From CAVXHQ01 sp963789535 (lineage in GTDB: Bacteria; Pseudomonadota; Alphaproteobacteria; Rhodobacterales; Rhodobacteraceae): a stretch of DNA of 64,000 nucleotides. This document shows, in pieces, positions 42,429-51,124 of the stretch. The notes below the pieces were generated by a model. That model saw only the letters and a list, made by a program, of their open reading frames with translations, did not search any database and was not told the DNA's origin. The translations under genes and the position numbers were made by a program. The stretch lies in contig CAWBKU010000005.1 in assembly GCA_963789535.1 (NCBI GenBank), positions 1,860,001 to 1,924,000 of the forward strand, read 5' to 3'. Position 1 is the first letter of the stretch, and each line of letters opens with the position of its first letter.

Positions 42429-42950
42429 ATGATCCGCCACCTTTCCCGCCTGTTGCCCTCTCCGGGTGCACAAAGTCTGGCGCTCGCCTATCTCGCGACG
42501 GCCTGCTTCGGCGTGATCTTTGCGACCATCGTGATCCTGCGGCTCGACGGGACGGCCCTGCTGCGCCGGTCGCTGACGCTCTATGAGATATGGATCGTCG
42601 CGTCGGGCGCGGTGGGCGGCATGTCGGGACTGCGGATCGGGTTGCCGTTCTTCGGCACCGGCTCGATGCGGCTGACGCTCCTCGGGATGGGCGTCGTGAC
42701 CTTCGCTGCGCCGCTCGTCGCGGGGTCGCTGGCGCTGCCGCTCTATGGCACGATGTTCGGGCCGTTCACGCTCGTGCTGATCCTGGCCGCGTCGCCGATC
42801 CTGGCGTCCCTCTGGGCGGTCACGCTGCTTGGCGTCGACCGCCTGGTCCTGACGTGGACGGCGGAACGCGACAGCATCTTCGGCGCCCGTCCGCCGGAGC
42901 CGCTGTTCTCCATCGAGACGTGGCGGCGCCGGATCACCGGGCGCGCCTGA
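42429..42950 (+). CDS. Membrane protein of unknown function
   Basis: This 173-residue protein has four hydrophobic segments (about residues 17-36, 45-65, 80-100 and 105-130) and a soluble tail ending in PEPLFSIETWRRRITGRA. No family was recognised. It lies 145 bp after the anti-sigma gene on the same strand and could be a target of the ECF sigma factor. It ends 7 bp before the convergent J-domain gene. Confidence 0.72.
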   Translation: MIRHLSRLLPSPGAQSLALAYLATACFGVIFATIVILRLDGTALLRRSLTLYEIWIVASGAVGGMSGLRIGLPFFGTGSMRLTLLGMGVVTFAAPLVAGSLALPLYGTMFGPFTLVLILAASPILASLWAVTLLGVDRLVLTWTAERDSIFGARPPEPLFSIETWRRRITGRA

Positions 42951-42957
42951 CAGGGGC

Positions 42958-43596
42958 CTAGCTGTCGCGAAAGCTGCGGCTTGCCTTGATCTGGTCCCAG
43001 GCCCAGACGACCTCGGACAATTGCTCTTCCTGGCTGCGGTCGCCGCCGTTCATGTCGGGGTGCAGCACCTTGATGAGGCTCTTGTAGGCCTTGCGGATCT
43101 CGGCCTTGGTCCAGTGGTCCTTGGCCTCGAGGATGTCGATGGCGCGCCGTTCGACGGGGGGCAGCTTGCGGCTGCCGCCGGTGATCGACTTGCCCGGATT
43201 GCGCGTCGCGTTCTCGCCCAGCACCTGATGCGGGTCGTCGACGCCGAGGCGGGCCCAGGCGCGCTGTTCCTCGCTGCGTTTGCCGAAGGGTTTGGTCGGG
43301 CGTTCCCAGACGCGGTCCTTGTCGGCCTGCGCGTCGAATTCGGCCTCGGTCGCGCCGTCGAAGAAGTTCCATTTCAGATTGTATTCGCGGACGTGGTCCT
43401 TGCAGAACCAGAAATAGTCGTCGAGGACGTCGGGACTTTTCGGCGCGCGGTATTTGCCCCGCTCGGGACAGCCGGGGTGGTCGCAGGCGCGGGTCGAGGT
43501 CTCGAACGCGCCGGACATGCCGCGGCGTCCGCGCGGGTTCTTCTTCTTCGAGCCGGAAACCGACATGTCGAAACCGAAGGGATCGTCCTTGTTCAT
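42958..43596 (-). CDS. J-domain protein (DnaJ-like)
   Basis: This 212-residue protein carries a C-terminal J domain (about 150-210) with the essential HPD in VLHPDMNGGD, so it should stimulate a DnaK-type ATPase. The N-terminal half has Cys/His residues (CDHPGC, FWFCKDH, about 38-70) that could bind zinc. No G/F-rich or zinc-finger DnaJ core is present, so it is a type III J protein. Divergent bolA starts 112 bp away; the group cobS/cobT, J protein and bolA is common in Rhodobacterales. Confidence 0.9.
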   Translation of the reverse strand: MNKDDPFGFDMSVSGSKKKNPRGRRGMSGAFETSTRACDHPGCPERGKYRAPKSPDVLDDYFWFCKDHVREYNLKWNFFDGATEAEFDAQADKDRVWERPTKPFGKRSEEQRAWARLGVDDPHQVLGENATRNPGKSITGGSRKLPPVERRAIDILEAKDHWTKAEIRKAYKSLIKVLHPDMNGGDRSQEEQLSEVVWAWDQIKASRSFRDS

Positions 43597-43708
43597 CGCG
43601 GCACCTTTGCTGTCGGCCCGGCCGGATATCCCGGCAGGCCGACTTACGTCTACGGACGCGACAGTCTACTAGGTGGGGCGGCCAAGAGAAGGGGGCAGGG
43701 GGAAAATA

Positions 43709-43966
43709 ATGGGGCTTGAACAGCAGATTCGCGCGGCACTGGAGGCGGGGTTTTCGCCCGCGCGCCTCGACGTCATCAACGAATCGCATTTACACGCGGG
43801 CCATGCGGGCGATGACGGCTCGGGGGAGAGCCATTGGCGGGTGGTGATGCAGGCCGATGCCTTGGGCGATATGTCGCGGCTGGCGCGGCACCGGGCGGTG
43901 CATGCGGCGCTGGGGCCCGGGATCATCGGCGCGCTGCATGCGCTGACGCTGGATCTCACGGCCTGA
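43709..43966 (+). CDS. BolA family protein
   Basis: This 85-residue protein shows the BolA core VINESHLHAGH and SHWRVVMQADAL (about residues 20-50) and HRAVHAALGPGIIGALHALTLDL. BolA proteins pair with monothiol glutaredoxins in iron-sulfur metabolism and some bind DNA. GGGGGCAGGGGGAAAATA before the ATG at 43709 decides the start over an in-frame ATG at 43673. Confidence 0.92.
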   Translation: MGLEQQIRAALEAGFSPARLDVINESHLHAGHAGDDGSGESHWRVVMQADALGDMSRLARHRAVHAALGPGIIGALHALTLDLTA

Positions 43967-43969
43967 AAG

Positions 43970-44012
43970 GCGAATTCTTTCGAAGAATTCGGCGTCGAAA
44001 TCTTTTAAAGAT
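43970..44012. repeat. Tandem palindromes between bolA and DUF4177 gene
   Basis: GAATTCTTTCGAAGAATTC and CGAAATCTTTTAAAGATTTCG stand back to back, joined by GGCGT. The first repeats the palindrome at 13440 with one substitution. Like that copy, it sits exactly between two convergent stop codons (bolA plus, DUF4177 minus). Confidence 0.62.
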
Positions 44013-44026
44013 TTCGGGCAGTTGCT

Positions 44027-44473
44027 CTATTCTGCGGCCATTCGTGTGGATGCATCGGCGCGCAGCTCTGGCGTCGGCACCCGCGTGACCGTCTCGGCGG
44101 GTGCAGGCTTGTCGAGGCGCAGGGGAGCGGGCGTCGGCGCGGTGATTTGCGGCATCGTGGCGACCGTCGCGGCGCTCTGCACCGCGCGCTGGGCGTCGGC
44201 ACTGTCGGCGGCGGCGCGCAGGTGGGCGGCGGCGGCCTCGGCGGTCAGGCGGCGGAACACCAGCATGTTCTGGAACGTCGTCACCCGCCCGGTCAGGCCC
44301 TGACGCTCTTCGCAGGGCAGGGTGTCGGTGCGCAGGTATTCCCAGCCCTCTGCCGCTGCATCGTTGATCGTCAGGGTCAACGCATGCGCGAACTGATCCT
44401 CGACGGATTTGGCACCGCGGGTCTTGATCCCGCGCTTTGGCGCCGGAACGACCCTGTATTCGAAATTCGACAT
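44027..44473 (-). CDS. DUF4177 domain protein
   Basis: This 148-residue protein starts with a DUF4177-type domain (MSNFEYRVVPAP and INDAAAEGWEYLRTDTLPC, about residues 1-55), a short beta-alpha module of unknown function. The C-terminal half is Ala/Pro/Thr-rich and probably disordered. No signal peptide or membrane segment is present. Convergent with bolA. Confidence 0.82.
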   Translation of the reverse strand: MSNFEYRVVPAPKRGIKTRGAKSVEDQFAHALTLTINDAAAEGWEYLRTDTLPCEERQGLTGRVTTFQNMLVFRRLTAEAAAAHLRAAADSADAQRAVQSAATVATMPQITAPTPAPLRLDKPAPAETVTRVPTPELRADASTRMAAE

Positions 44474-44559
44474 GATGTGCCCCTCACGACCTCGCCACAG
44501 GCACGCAATCTAACGATGGGGCGGGCCGAGTCCAGCGTTTCGCGGTTTGGCGGGCCGCT

Positions 44560-44694
44560 TCAGCGGCGGTGCGTGTCGTCGTCCTCACGCTCGAGGCGTC
44601 GGGCGGACCAGTTGGCGAAGAGCGTGCCGGGCACGCCAATGAATACGAACAGCGCAATCGGCATTGCAAGGGCGTAGATTTCAAGGGGTGTCAT
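44560..44694 (-). CDS. Tiny single-pass membrane protein (44 aa)
   Basis: The ATG at 44694 opens MTPLEIYALAMPIALFVFIG, a single membrane helix with a charged tail (RRLEREDDDTHRR). It overlaps the end of the preceding 65-residue gene by 14 bp, so translational coupling is likely. Codon use fits the neighbours. No family was recognised. Confidence 0.55.
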   Translation of the reverse strand: MTPLEIYALAMPIALFVFIGVPGTLFANWSARRLEREDDDTHRR

Positions 44695-44878
44695 CGGTGA
44701 CGTCCTTTTTCAATCTGGCAAGAACATCGTGTGCAGCACCGTGAAAAGCAATGCCGAAGCCCGTCGACACAGCCGTCACCGGATCGAAGATAAAGGCATT
44801 CTCGGCGAAGGGCCGCAGGACGGCGAAGCCGATCAGGCCGATTCCGATCGCGTTGAACAAGCCCGCGAGGAGCTTCAT
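44681..44878 (-). CDS. Small membrane protein downstream of gatB (65 aa)
   Basis: From the ATG at 44878 the protein has a hydrophobic N-terminal half (LLAGLFNAIGIGLIGFAVL, about residues 3-21), a second apolar stretch (about 32-50) and a charged end (LARLKKDVTDDTP). It starts 38 nt after the gatB stop. No family was recognised. Together with the overlapping 44-residue gene it may form a two-component membrane module. Confidence 0.6.
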   Translation of the reverse strand: MKLLAGLFNAIGIGLIGFAVLRPFAENAFIFDPVTAVSTGFGIAFHGAAHDVLARLKKDVTDDTP

Positions 44879-44916
44879 CCGCTCGTTGTGGACGGCCAGC
44901 CTGTCGCGCCTGCGGC

Positions 44917-46440
44917 TCACAGCCCGAGCTTGGCCGCCACCAGTGCGTTCACCGCCGCCGGATTGGCCTTGCCACCGGTTTCTTTCATCACCTGCCCCAC
45001 GAACCAGCCCGCGAGCTTTGGGTTCGCGCGGGCCTTTTCGACTTGCGCCGGGTTTGCGGCGATGACCGCATCGACCGCCGCCTCGATGGCGCCGGTGTCC
45101 GTGACCTGCCGCATCCCGCGCGCCTCGACGATTGCGGCCGGGTCGCCGCCTGTCGTGTAGACGATCTCGAACAGATCCTTGGCGATCTTGCCCGAGATGT
45201 CGCCGCTCTCGATCAGGGCGACGATTCCGCCCAGTTGCGCGGGCGAGACGGGCGCGGCCTCGATCCCGAGGTCGTCCTTCTTCAGCCGTCCGAAGAGCTC
45301 GTTGATGACCCAGTTCGCGGCCAGCTTGCCGTCGCGGCCCGCCGCCACCGCCTCGAAATAGGTTGCATCGGCGGTGTCGGCGGTCAGGACGCCGGCGTCG
45401 TAGTCCGAGAGGCCGAAGTCGGCGACGAAACGTGCCTTCTTCGCGTCCGGCAATTCGGGCAGCGCGGCGGCGATGGCGTCGACCCAGGCCTGCTCGATCT
45501 CGAGCGGCAACAGGTCGGGATCGGGGAAATAGCGGTAGTCGTGCGCCTCTTCCTTGGAGCGCATCGACCGGGTCTCGCCCTTGTCGGGGTCGTAAAGGCG
45601 GGTCTCCTGCACCACGCTGCCGCCGTCCTCGAGGATGGCGATCTGGCGCCGCGCCTCGACCTCGATGGCGGCCTGGATGAACCGCATCGAGTTCATGTTC
45701 TTGATCTCGCAGCGGGTGCCGAGGTGCGCGAAATCCTGCGTCTCCTGATAGCGTTCGTAGTCGCCGGGACGACAGACGGAAACGTTCACGTCCGCCCGCA
45801 GGTTGCCGTTCTGCATGTTGCCGTCGCAGGTGCCGAGATAGCGCATGATCTGGCGCAGCTTGACGACATAGGCCGCCGCCTCCTCGGGGCCGCGGATGTC
45901 GGGGCGGCTGACGATCTCCATCAGGGCGACGCCGGTGCGGTTCAGGTCGACGAAGGACATCGCGGGGTCCATGTCGTGGATGCTTTTGCCCGCGTCCTGT
46001 TCGAGGTGGATACGCTCGATCCGCACGCGGCGGACGGTGCCCGCATGGGGACCGGTGCCCATCTCGACCATGACCTCCCCCGCGCCGACGATGGGGTGAT
46101 AGAGCTGGCTGATCTGATAGCCCTGCGGCAGGTCGGGGTAGAAATAGTTCTTGCGGTCGAAGGCGCTGTTCAGGTTGATCGCCGCCCTGAGCCCCAGTCC
46201 CGTCCGCACCGCCTGTGCCACGCATTCCTCGTTGATGACCGGCAGCATCCCCGGCATGCCGGCGTCGACGAAGGCCACGTTGCTGTTGGGTTCGGCGCCA
46301 AAGAGCGTGCTGGCGCCGGAAAAGAGCTTGGCCCGGGTTGCAACCTGCGCATGGACCTCGAGGCCGATCACCAGCTCCCAGTCGCCGGTCGCTCCGGCGA
46401 TGACCTTCGGTTTCGGTGCCGGGGAAAGGTGGTCGAGCAT
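44917..46440 (-). CDS. gatB: Asp/Glu-tRNA amidotransferase subunit GatB
   Basis: This 507-residue subunit of GatCAB amidates Glu-tRNA(Gln) and/or Asp-tRNA(Asn). It carries WELVIGLEVHAQVATRAKLFSG (about residues 21-42), YPDLPQGYQISQL, DLNRTGVALMEIVSRPD and the C-terminal YqeY-like tail domain ending in VNALVAAKLGL. The ATG at 46440 with GGACGGAG before it gives the standard length. gatA and gatC are not in this window. Confidence 0.96.
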   Translation of the reverse strand: MLDHLSPAPKPKVIAGATGDWELVIGLEVHAQVATRAKLFSGASTLFGAEPNSNVAFVDAGMPGMLPVINEECVAQAVRTGLGLRAAINLNSAFDRKNYFYPDLPQGYQISQLYHPIVGAGEVMVEMGTGPHAGTVRRVRIERIHLEQDAGKSIHDMDPAMSFVDLNRTGVALMEIVSRPDIRGPEEAAAYVVKLRQIMRYLGTCDGNMQNGNLRADVNVSVCRPGDYERYQETQDFAHLGTRCEIKNMNSMRFIQAAIEVEARRQIAILEDGGSVVQETRLYDPDKGETRSMRSKEEAHDYRYFPDPDLLPLEIEQAWVDAIAAALPELPDAKKARFVADFGLSDYDAGVLTADTADATYFEAVAAGRDGKLAANWVINELFGRLKKDDLGIEAAPVSPAQLGGIVALIESGDISGKIAKDLFEIVYTTGGDPAAIVEARGMRQVTDTGAIEAAVDAVIAANPAQVEKARANPKLAGWFVGQVMKETGGKANPAAVNALVAAKLGL

Positions 46441-46662
46441 GGCGGTCTCCGTCCGTTTTGGCGCGCAGCGCGCGCGATCCTGTCTAGTCGCGGGTGCGGT
46501 GCGCTTCAAGCGGGCGCAAAACGCCGGACCGACTGGCGGTCCCCTGCCGACGGTTCGGCGGGACTCTGCCGGTTTTGGGCGGGTCGCGGGGCGGGGGGAT
46601 GGACTCGACGGCGAGCCACGGCGCAACAGGGCTGCGATCAACAGCGCCGGATGGCCCCCAGA

Positions 46663-47361
46663 ATGACTTCTTCCAATGTGACGCCGCGCACGATGGCGTC
46701 TGCCGCCCGCCGCGAAACCCTCTCCCGGACCCCTGTCGTGAAGGCGATCGGCCTGCTCGCTTTGGCGACATTGGCCGCCTGTGCGCAAGGTGTCGCGGGG
46801 CCTGCCGTTTCGACCGACCCCGAATGGCCGACGCTCGCCTGGGGCGATACGGCGCAGACAGAGGTCTGGACCGAGGCGACGATGCTGGCCCTCCAGGATC
46901 AGGGCGCGCCGCTCCTCGACCTCGTGCCCGCCGACATCGCGACTTGGTGTCCGGGCTATGCGACGGCGACCGACGACGAGCGGGCGGCGTTCTGGGCGGG
47001 CCTCTTGTCGGCGCTGGCCGAACACGAGAGCACCTGGAACCCGGCGGCGGTCGGCGGCGGCGGACGGTGGTTTGGCCTCGTGCAGATATCGCCCGCCACG
47101 GCGCGCGCCTATGGCTGTGCCGCGCGCAGCGGATCGGCGTTGCAGGACGGCGCGGCAAACCTCGCCTGTGCGGTTCGGATCATGTCGCGCACGGTGCTGC
47201 GCGACGGTGTGGTCGCGGCGAACCGGGGCGGCCTCGCCGCCGACTGGGGCCCGTTCAGCAGCGCGGCCAAACGGGCGGAGATGGCGGCCTGGACACGGTC
47301 GCAGCCGTTCTGCGAGGCGGGTGCGGATGCCGCCTTGACGCGGGCGTCCGTCGCCGGCTGA
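46663..47361 (+). CDS. Lytic transglycosylase-like lipoprotein
   Basis: This 232-residue protein has a lipobox LATLAAC (Cys about 40 from the ATG at 46663; an in-frame ATG at 46651 and a later one at 46693 are alternatives). A transglycosylase SLT-like domain follows, with the probable catalytic Glu in LAEHESTWNP (about 127) and FGLVQISPATARAYGC. It should cleave or bind peptidoglycan in the periplasm. It is a paralog of the next gene. Confidence 0.82.
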   Translation: MTSSNVTPRTMASAARRETLSRTPVVKAIGLLALATLAACAQGVAGPAVSTDPEWPTLAWGDTAQTEVWTEATMLALQDQGAPLLDLVPADIATWCPGYATATDDERAAFWAGLLSALAEHESTWNPAAVGGGGRWFGLVQISPATARAYGCAARSGSALQDGAANLACAVRIMSRTVLRDGVVAANRGGLAADWGPFSSAAKRAEMAAWTRSQPFCEAGADAALTRASVAG

Positions 47362-47465
47362 GATTTGCCGGGCGGCCCGATTCGGTAGGCGGTTGTTCGC
47401 GCACTGCCTTATATATCTCGTCCAAGACCATGATTTACATGAAGTTTGTCCGGGATTGATTTAAT

Positions 47466-47481
47466 CTGACCGTCCGGTCAG
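47466..47481. promoter_or_regulatory. TetR-type palindrome before the second transglycosylase gene
   Basis: CTGACCG-TC-CGGTCAG is a perfect 7-bp inverted repeat ending 9 bp before the ATG at 47491. Its form resembles operators of TetR-family repressors. It overlaps the region where a ribosome-binding site would be expected, so it could also act as an mRNA hairpin. No TetR gene is in the window. Confidence 0.4.
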
Positions 47482-47490
47482 GTTCCGGGC

Positions 47491-48519
47491 ATGCGTTCTG
47501 CCGCCCACCTTGTCGCCGGCTGCGCCCTCGCCATCGCTGCCACGATGGTCCGGGCGGAGACGGCCCCGGCCCCCGCGATGCCCGATGTGGCCTCCGATGC
47601 CCGCCTCGGGGTCGTGTCCGGAGGGGTCGCGCCGGGCGCCTTTGACGATACGATCCCCGCCCAGGCGACAGACCCGATCGACGGCCTGCGCGTTTCGGGC
47701 GCGGATGCCGGCGCGTTCGACGGTGCGCCACCGAACCTCGAGGGCTTTCGGCCGGTCGCGCGACCGGCCTACATGCTCCGCTATCCCGTCACGGTGCAGG
47801 CGGGTGCGGCGGTCCGGCCGATGGCACGCGACATCTATATCCCCGATGCCCGATGGGACAATCGCCCGGACGGCGATTTGTGGACGTTGGCTGCCTTGAC
47901 GGCCCTGCGCCGGAACGCACCGGGCATCGTCGATGTGGTGCCGCGCGATATCGATGTCTGGTGCCCGGCCTATCGCCACAACACCGATGCGCGGCGCCGG
48001 GCCTTCTGGGTCGGACTGATGTCGGCACTGTCCTGGCACGAGAGCAGGCACCGCCCCGCCGCGGTCGGCGGCGGCAACCAGTGGTTCGGCCTGATGCAGA
48101 TTTTTCCGCCCACCGCCCGCGGCTATCGCTGCACGGCGACGACGGGTGCCGCCCTTACCGATCCGTTCCTGAACCTGAGTTGCGCCACGCGGATCATGGC
48201 CGTCACCGTCGCGCGCGACAACGCCATCGCGATCAACGACGGCCGCTGGCGCGGCATCGCCGCCGACTGGGGTCCGATGGTCTCGACGCGCAAGCGCGAG
48301 GAGATGATCGACTGGGTCAGCGGGCAGGACTACTGCGTCCGCCAGCTTCTCAGTGTGCCGCGCCCGCCGTCGCGTCCGGTGACGGCGCCGCCGACGACCG
48401 TGGCCTCGACGACGCCGCTGCTCGACGGTCGGGTGAGCACGTCCGGCGTGCCGCGCGCCGTCGTGGACCGTCTGGCGGCAGGCACCCTCGATTTCGATGC
48501 CGTGCCGACCCCGGACTGA
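47491..48519 (+). CDS. Exported lytic transglycosylase-like protein
   Basis: This 342-residue protein has a signal peptide (about residues 1-22, ending MVRAET) and a domain paralogous to that of the preceding gene: DVVPRDIDVWCPAYRHN matches LDLVPADIATWCPGYATA, LSWHESRHRPAAVGGGNQWFGLMQIFPPTARGY matches the SLT core, and ADWGPMVSTRKREEM matches ADWGPFSSAAKRAEM. The probable catalytic Glu lies in WHESRHRP. A Pro/Thr-rich tail follows. Tandem duplication is evident. Confidence 0.83.
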   Translation: MRSAAHLVAGCALAIAATMVRAETAPAPAMPDVASDARLGVVSGGVAPGAFDDTIPAQATDPIDGLRVSGADAGAFDGAPPNLEGFRPVARPAYMLRYPVTVQAGAAVRPMARDIYIPDARWDNRPDGDLWTLAALTALRRNAPGIVDVVPRDIDVWCPAYRHNTDARRRAFWVGLMSALSWHESRHRPAAVGGGNQWFGLMQIFPPTARGYRCTATTGAALTDPFLNLSCATRIMAVTVARDNAIAINDGRWRGIAADWGPMVSTRKREEMIDWVSGQDYCVRQLLSVPRPPSRPVTAPPTTVASTTPLLDGRVSTSGVPRAVVDRLAAGTLDFDAVPTPD

Positions 48520-48612
48520 GGAACCGTTGAACCATTCGCGTTCCCGGGGGTTAGGGAGGGAGAGCCGGTCTGCGTCCGCGCCACCGGCACCCTGAGATAT
48601 GAGGAGAGGACG

Positions 48613-48834
48613 ATGTCCGCACCCAATACCAATATCGAGCGACAGAAGCGCAACCATTGGGGTCCGCTGTCGGGAATGTCACTGGGGATCATCGTCGTCG
48701 CCGTTCTGTTCGTCGCCTATCTCGCCTATAACTTTGCCGCCGGAGACGGCGTCGAAGGGGCGACCGAGGTCATCGACGGCCGGACCGGGGCGGTAGAGAC
48801 GGTCGAGCCTGCCCCGGCCATCGTCGAACCCTAG
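48613..48834 (+). CDS. Small single-pass membrane protein
   Basis: This 73-residue protein has a polar N-terminus, one membrane helix (about residues 22-43, SLGIIVVAVLFVAYLAYNFAAG) and a Val/Glu-rich periplasmic tail. GAGGAGAGGACG directly before the ATG is a strong ribosome-binding site, and an intrinsic terminator follows 23 bp after the stop. No family was recognised. Confidence 0.78.
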   Translation: MSAPNTNIERQKRNHWGPLSGMSLGIIVVAVLFVAYLAYNFAAGDGVEGATEVIDGRTGAVETVEPAPAIVEP

Positions 48835-48857
48835 ACGTCGTTCCCATCGACGGCATC

Positions 48858-48885
48858 GGGTCGCCCCCATGGGGCGGCCCTTTTT
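48858..48885 (+). terminator. Intrinsic terminator before glcB
   Basis: A 10-bp stem (48858-48867 with 48871-48880, one G-T pair) and a 3-nt loop are followed by TTTTT. It closes the transcript of the 73-residue membrane-protein gene and isolates glcB. Confidence 0.8.
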
Positions 48886-48970
48886 GCAGGCTGGCAGGCC
48901 GCCGCCGAAACTTCACATTCCTGCGACCCTGCGCTATGGCGCCCGTGCAGACACCGCAGAGGGGATCGCG

Positions 48971-51124
48971 ATGGCAGACCGGGTTGATTGTGCAGGGCTT
49001 TCGGTCGATCCGGATCTCTATCGCTTCGTGACCGATGCGGCTTTGCCGGGTTCGGGCGTCGCCGAAGGGTCGTTCTGGGACGGTTTCGCCGCGCTGGTCG
49101 ACGATCTCATGCCGCGGAACGTCGAGGTGCTGGCGCGGCGGACCGATCTGCAACGGCGGATCGACGGCTGGCACCGGGACAACCGCACGGCGCCGCACGA
49201 TCCGGCGGCCTACACAGCCTTTCTGCATGACATCGGCTATATCGTCCCCGAGGGCCCTGCGTTTTCGGTCGGGACGGATAACGTCGATCCGGAGATCGCG
49301 CGGATCGCCGGGCCGCAACTCGTGGTGCCGGTGATGAATGCACGCTTTGCGCTGAACGCCTGCAATGCCCGGTGGGGGTCGCTCTACGATGCGCTCTATG
49401 GCACCGACGCGCTCGGCGATTTCCCCACGGGGAAGGGCTATGACGCGACGCGCGGGGCGCGGGTCGTGGCGTGGGTGCGGTCGCATCTGGACGACGTGGC
49501 GCCGCTGGCGTCGGGCACCTGGGCGGGCGTGACCGGCCTTGCGGTGACGGATGGCGCTCTGGTCGTGACGCTCGCATCCGGGGCATCGGGACTGGCCGAT
49601 CCGCGCCAGTTTGCCGGGCACCGGACCGAGAGGGGCGAATTGCAAGTCCTCATGCGCGTCAATGGGTTGCTGATCGAAGTTCGCGTGGATCGCACCACCG
49701 AAATCGGCGCCGCTGATCCGGCCGGCATCTCGGACGTCTGGGTGGAATCGGCGCTGTCGACGATCATGGACTGCGAGGATTCCGTCGCCGCTGTCGATGC
49801 CGGGGACAAGGTGCTGGCCTATGCCAACTGGCTCGGTCTGACGAAGGGCGATCTGACCGAGACGTTCGACAAGGGAGGCAGGACGGTGACGCGCCGGATG
49901 AATCCGGATGTGAGCTATATCGCGCCGGACGGCGGAACGCTCACCGTCAAGTGCCGTGCGCTGATGCTGGTGCGCAACGTCGGCCATCTGATGACCACGC
50001 CGGCCATCCTCGACCGGCAGGGCGCCGAGATCGGCGAGGGGATCATGGACGCGATGCTGACCGTCCTCATCGCCTGTCACGACATTCGGGGCGAGCGCAA
50101 GAACAGCGCGCAAGGCTCTGTCTACGTTGTGAAACCCAAGATGCACGGGCCTGAGGAAGTGGCCTTTGCCGACGCGATCTTCAGCCGGGTCGAGGCGGTT
50201 CTCGGCCTGCCGCAATATACCGTGAAACTCGGGATCATGGACGAGGAGCGGCGCACGAGCGTCAACCTCGCCGAGTGCATCCGCGCCGCGCGGCATCGCG
50301 TGGCGTTCATCAACACCGGCTTTCTCGACCGCACGGGCGACGAGATCCACACCTCGATGGAGGCCGGGCCGATGGTGCCCAAGGGCGAGATGAAGGGAAC
50401 CGCGTGGATCGCCGCCTACGAAGACCGCAACGTCGACATCGGGCTGGCCTGCGGCCTGCGCGGCCGGGCGCAGATCGGCAAGGGGATGTGGGCGATGCCG
50501 GACCTGATGGCCGACATGCTGAAGGCCAAGATCGCGCATCCGATGGCGGGCGCGAATTGCGCCTGGGTGCCGTCGCCGACCGCCGCGACCCTGCATGCGA
50601 CGCATTATCACCGCGTCGACGTGGCCGCGCGGCAGGCCGGGATCGCGGCCGGCGGTGTGCGCGGGACGATGGCGGATTTACTTACGATCCCCGTGGCTTC
50701 CGGGCGGAACTTCAGCCCCGAGGAGGTCGCGCACGAGCTCGAGAACAACGCGCAGGGGATCCTTGGATACGTGGTCCGCTGGGTCGATCAGGGGGTTGGC
50801 TGCTCGAAGGTGCCGGACCTCCATGACGTCGCCCTGATGGAGGATCGCGCGACCTGCCGGATCTCGTCGCAGGCGCTGGCGAACTGGCTGCATCACGGCG
50901 TGGCGAGCGCGGATCAGGTGCGCGCGGCGATGGAAAAGATGGCGCGCGTGGTCGACGGCCAGAACGCGGACGACCCGCTGTATGAACCGATGGCGCCGGC
51001 CTTCGACGGCGTCGCCTGGCGCGCCGCCCTTGCGCTGGCGCTCGACGGGAGGGCGCAGCCATCGGGCTATACCGAGCCGGTTCTGCACCGACATAGACTT
51101 GAAAAGAAAAGGGAAATCGCATGA
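48971..51124 (+). CDS. glcB: Malate synthase G
   Basis: This 717-residue enzyme condenses glyoxylate and acetyl-CoA to malate. The length and single-chain form fit isoform G. Recognisable stretches are TTEIGAADPAGISDVWVESALSTIMDCEDS, GEMKGTAWIAAYEDRNVDIGLACG and the C-terminal LMEDRATCRISSQALANWLHHG. The ATG at 48971 with AGAGGGGAT before it gives the normal N-terminus. The following glcG overlaps it by 4 bp, a glycolate-use arrangement. Confidence 0.95.
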   Translation: MADRVDCAGLSVDPDLYRFVTDAALPGSGVAEGSFWDGFAALVDDLMPRNVEVLARRTDLQRRIDGWHRDNRTAPHDPAAYTAFLHDIGYIVPEGPAFSVGTDNVDPEIARIAGPQLVVPVMNARFALNACNARWGSLYDALYGTDALGDFPTGKGYDATRGARVVAWVRSHLDDVAPLASGTWAGVTGLAVTDGALVVTLASGASGLADPRQFAGHRTERGELQVLMRVNGLLIEVRVDRTTEIGAADPAGISDVWVESALSTIMDCEDSVAAVDAGDKVLAYANWLGLTKGDLTETFDKGGRTVTRRMNPDVSYIAPDGGTLTVKCRALMLVRNVGHLMTTPAILDRQGAEIGEGIMDAMLTVLIACHDIRGERKNSAQGSVYVVKPKMHGPEEVAFADAIFSRVEAVLGLPQYTVKLGIMDEERRTSVNLAECIRAARHRVAFINTGFLDRTGDEIHTSMEAGPMVPKGEMKGTAWIAAYEDRNVDIGLACGLRGRAQIGKGMWAMPDLMADMLKAKIAHPMAGANCAWVPSPTAATLHATHYHRVDVAARQAGIAAGGVRGTMADLLTIPVASGRNFSPEEVAHELENNAQGILGYVVRWVDQGVGCSKVPDLHDVALMEDRATCRISSQALANWLHHGVASADQVRAAMEKMARVVDGQNADDPLYEPMAPAFDGVAWRAALALALDGRAQPSGYTEPVLHRHRLEKKREIA

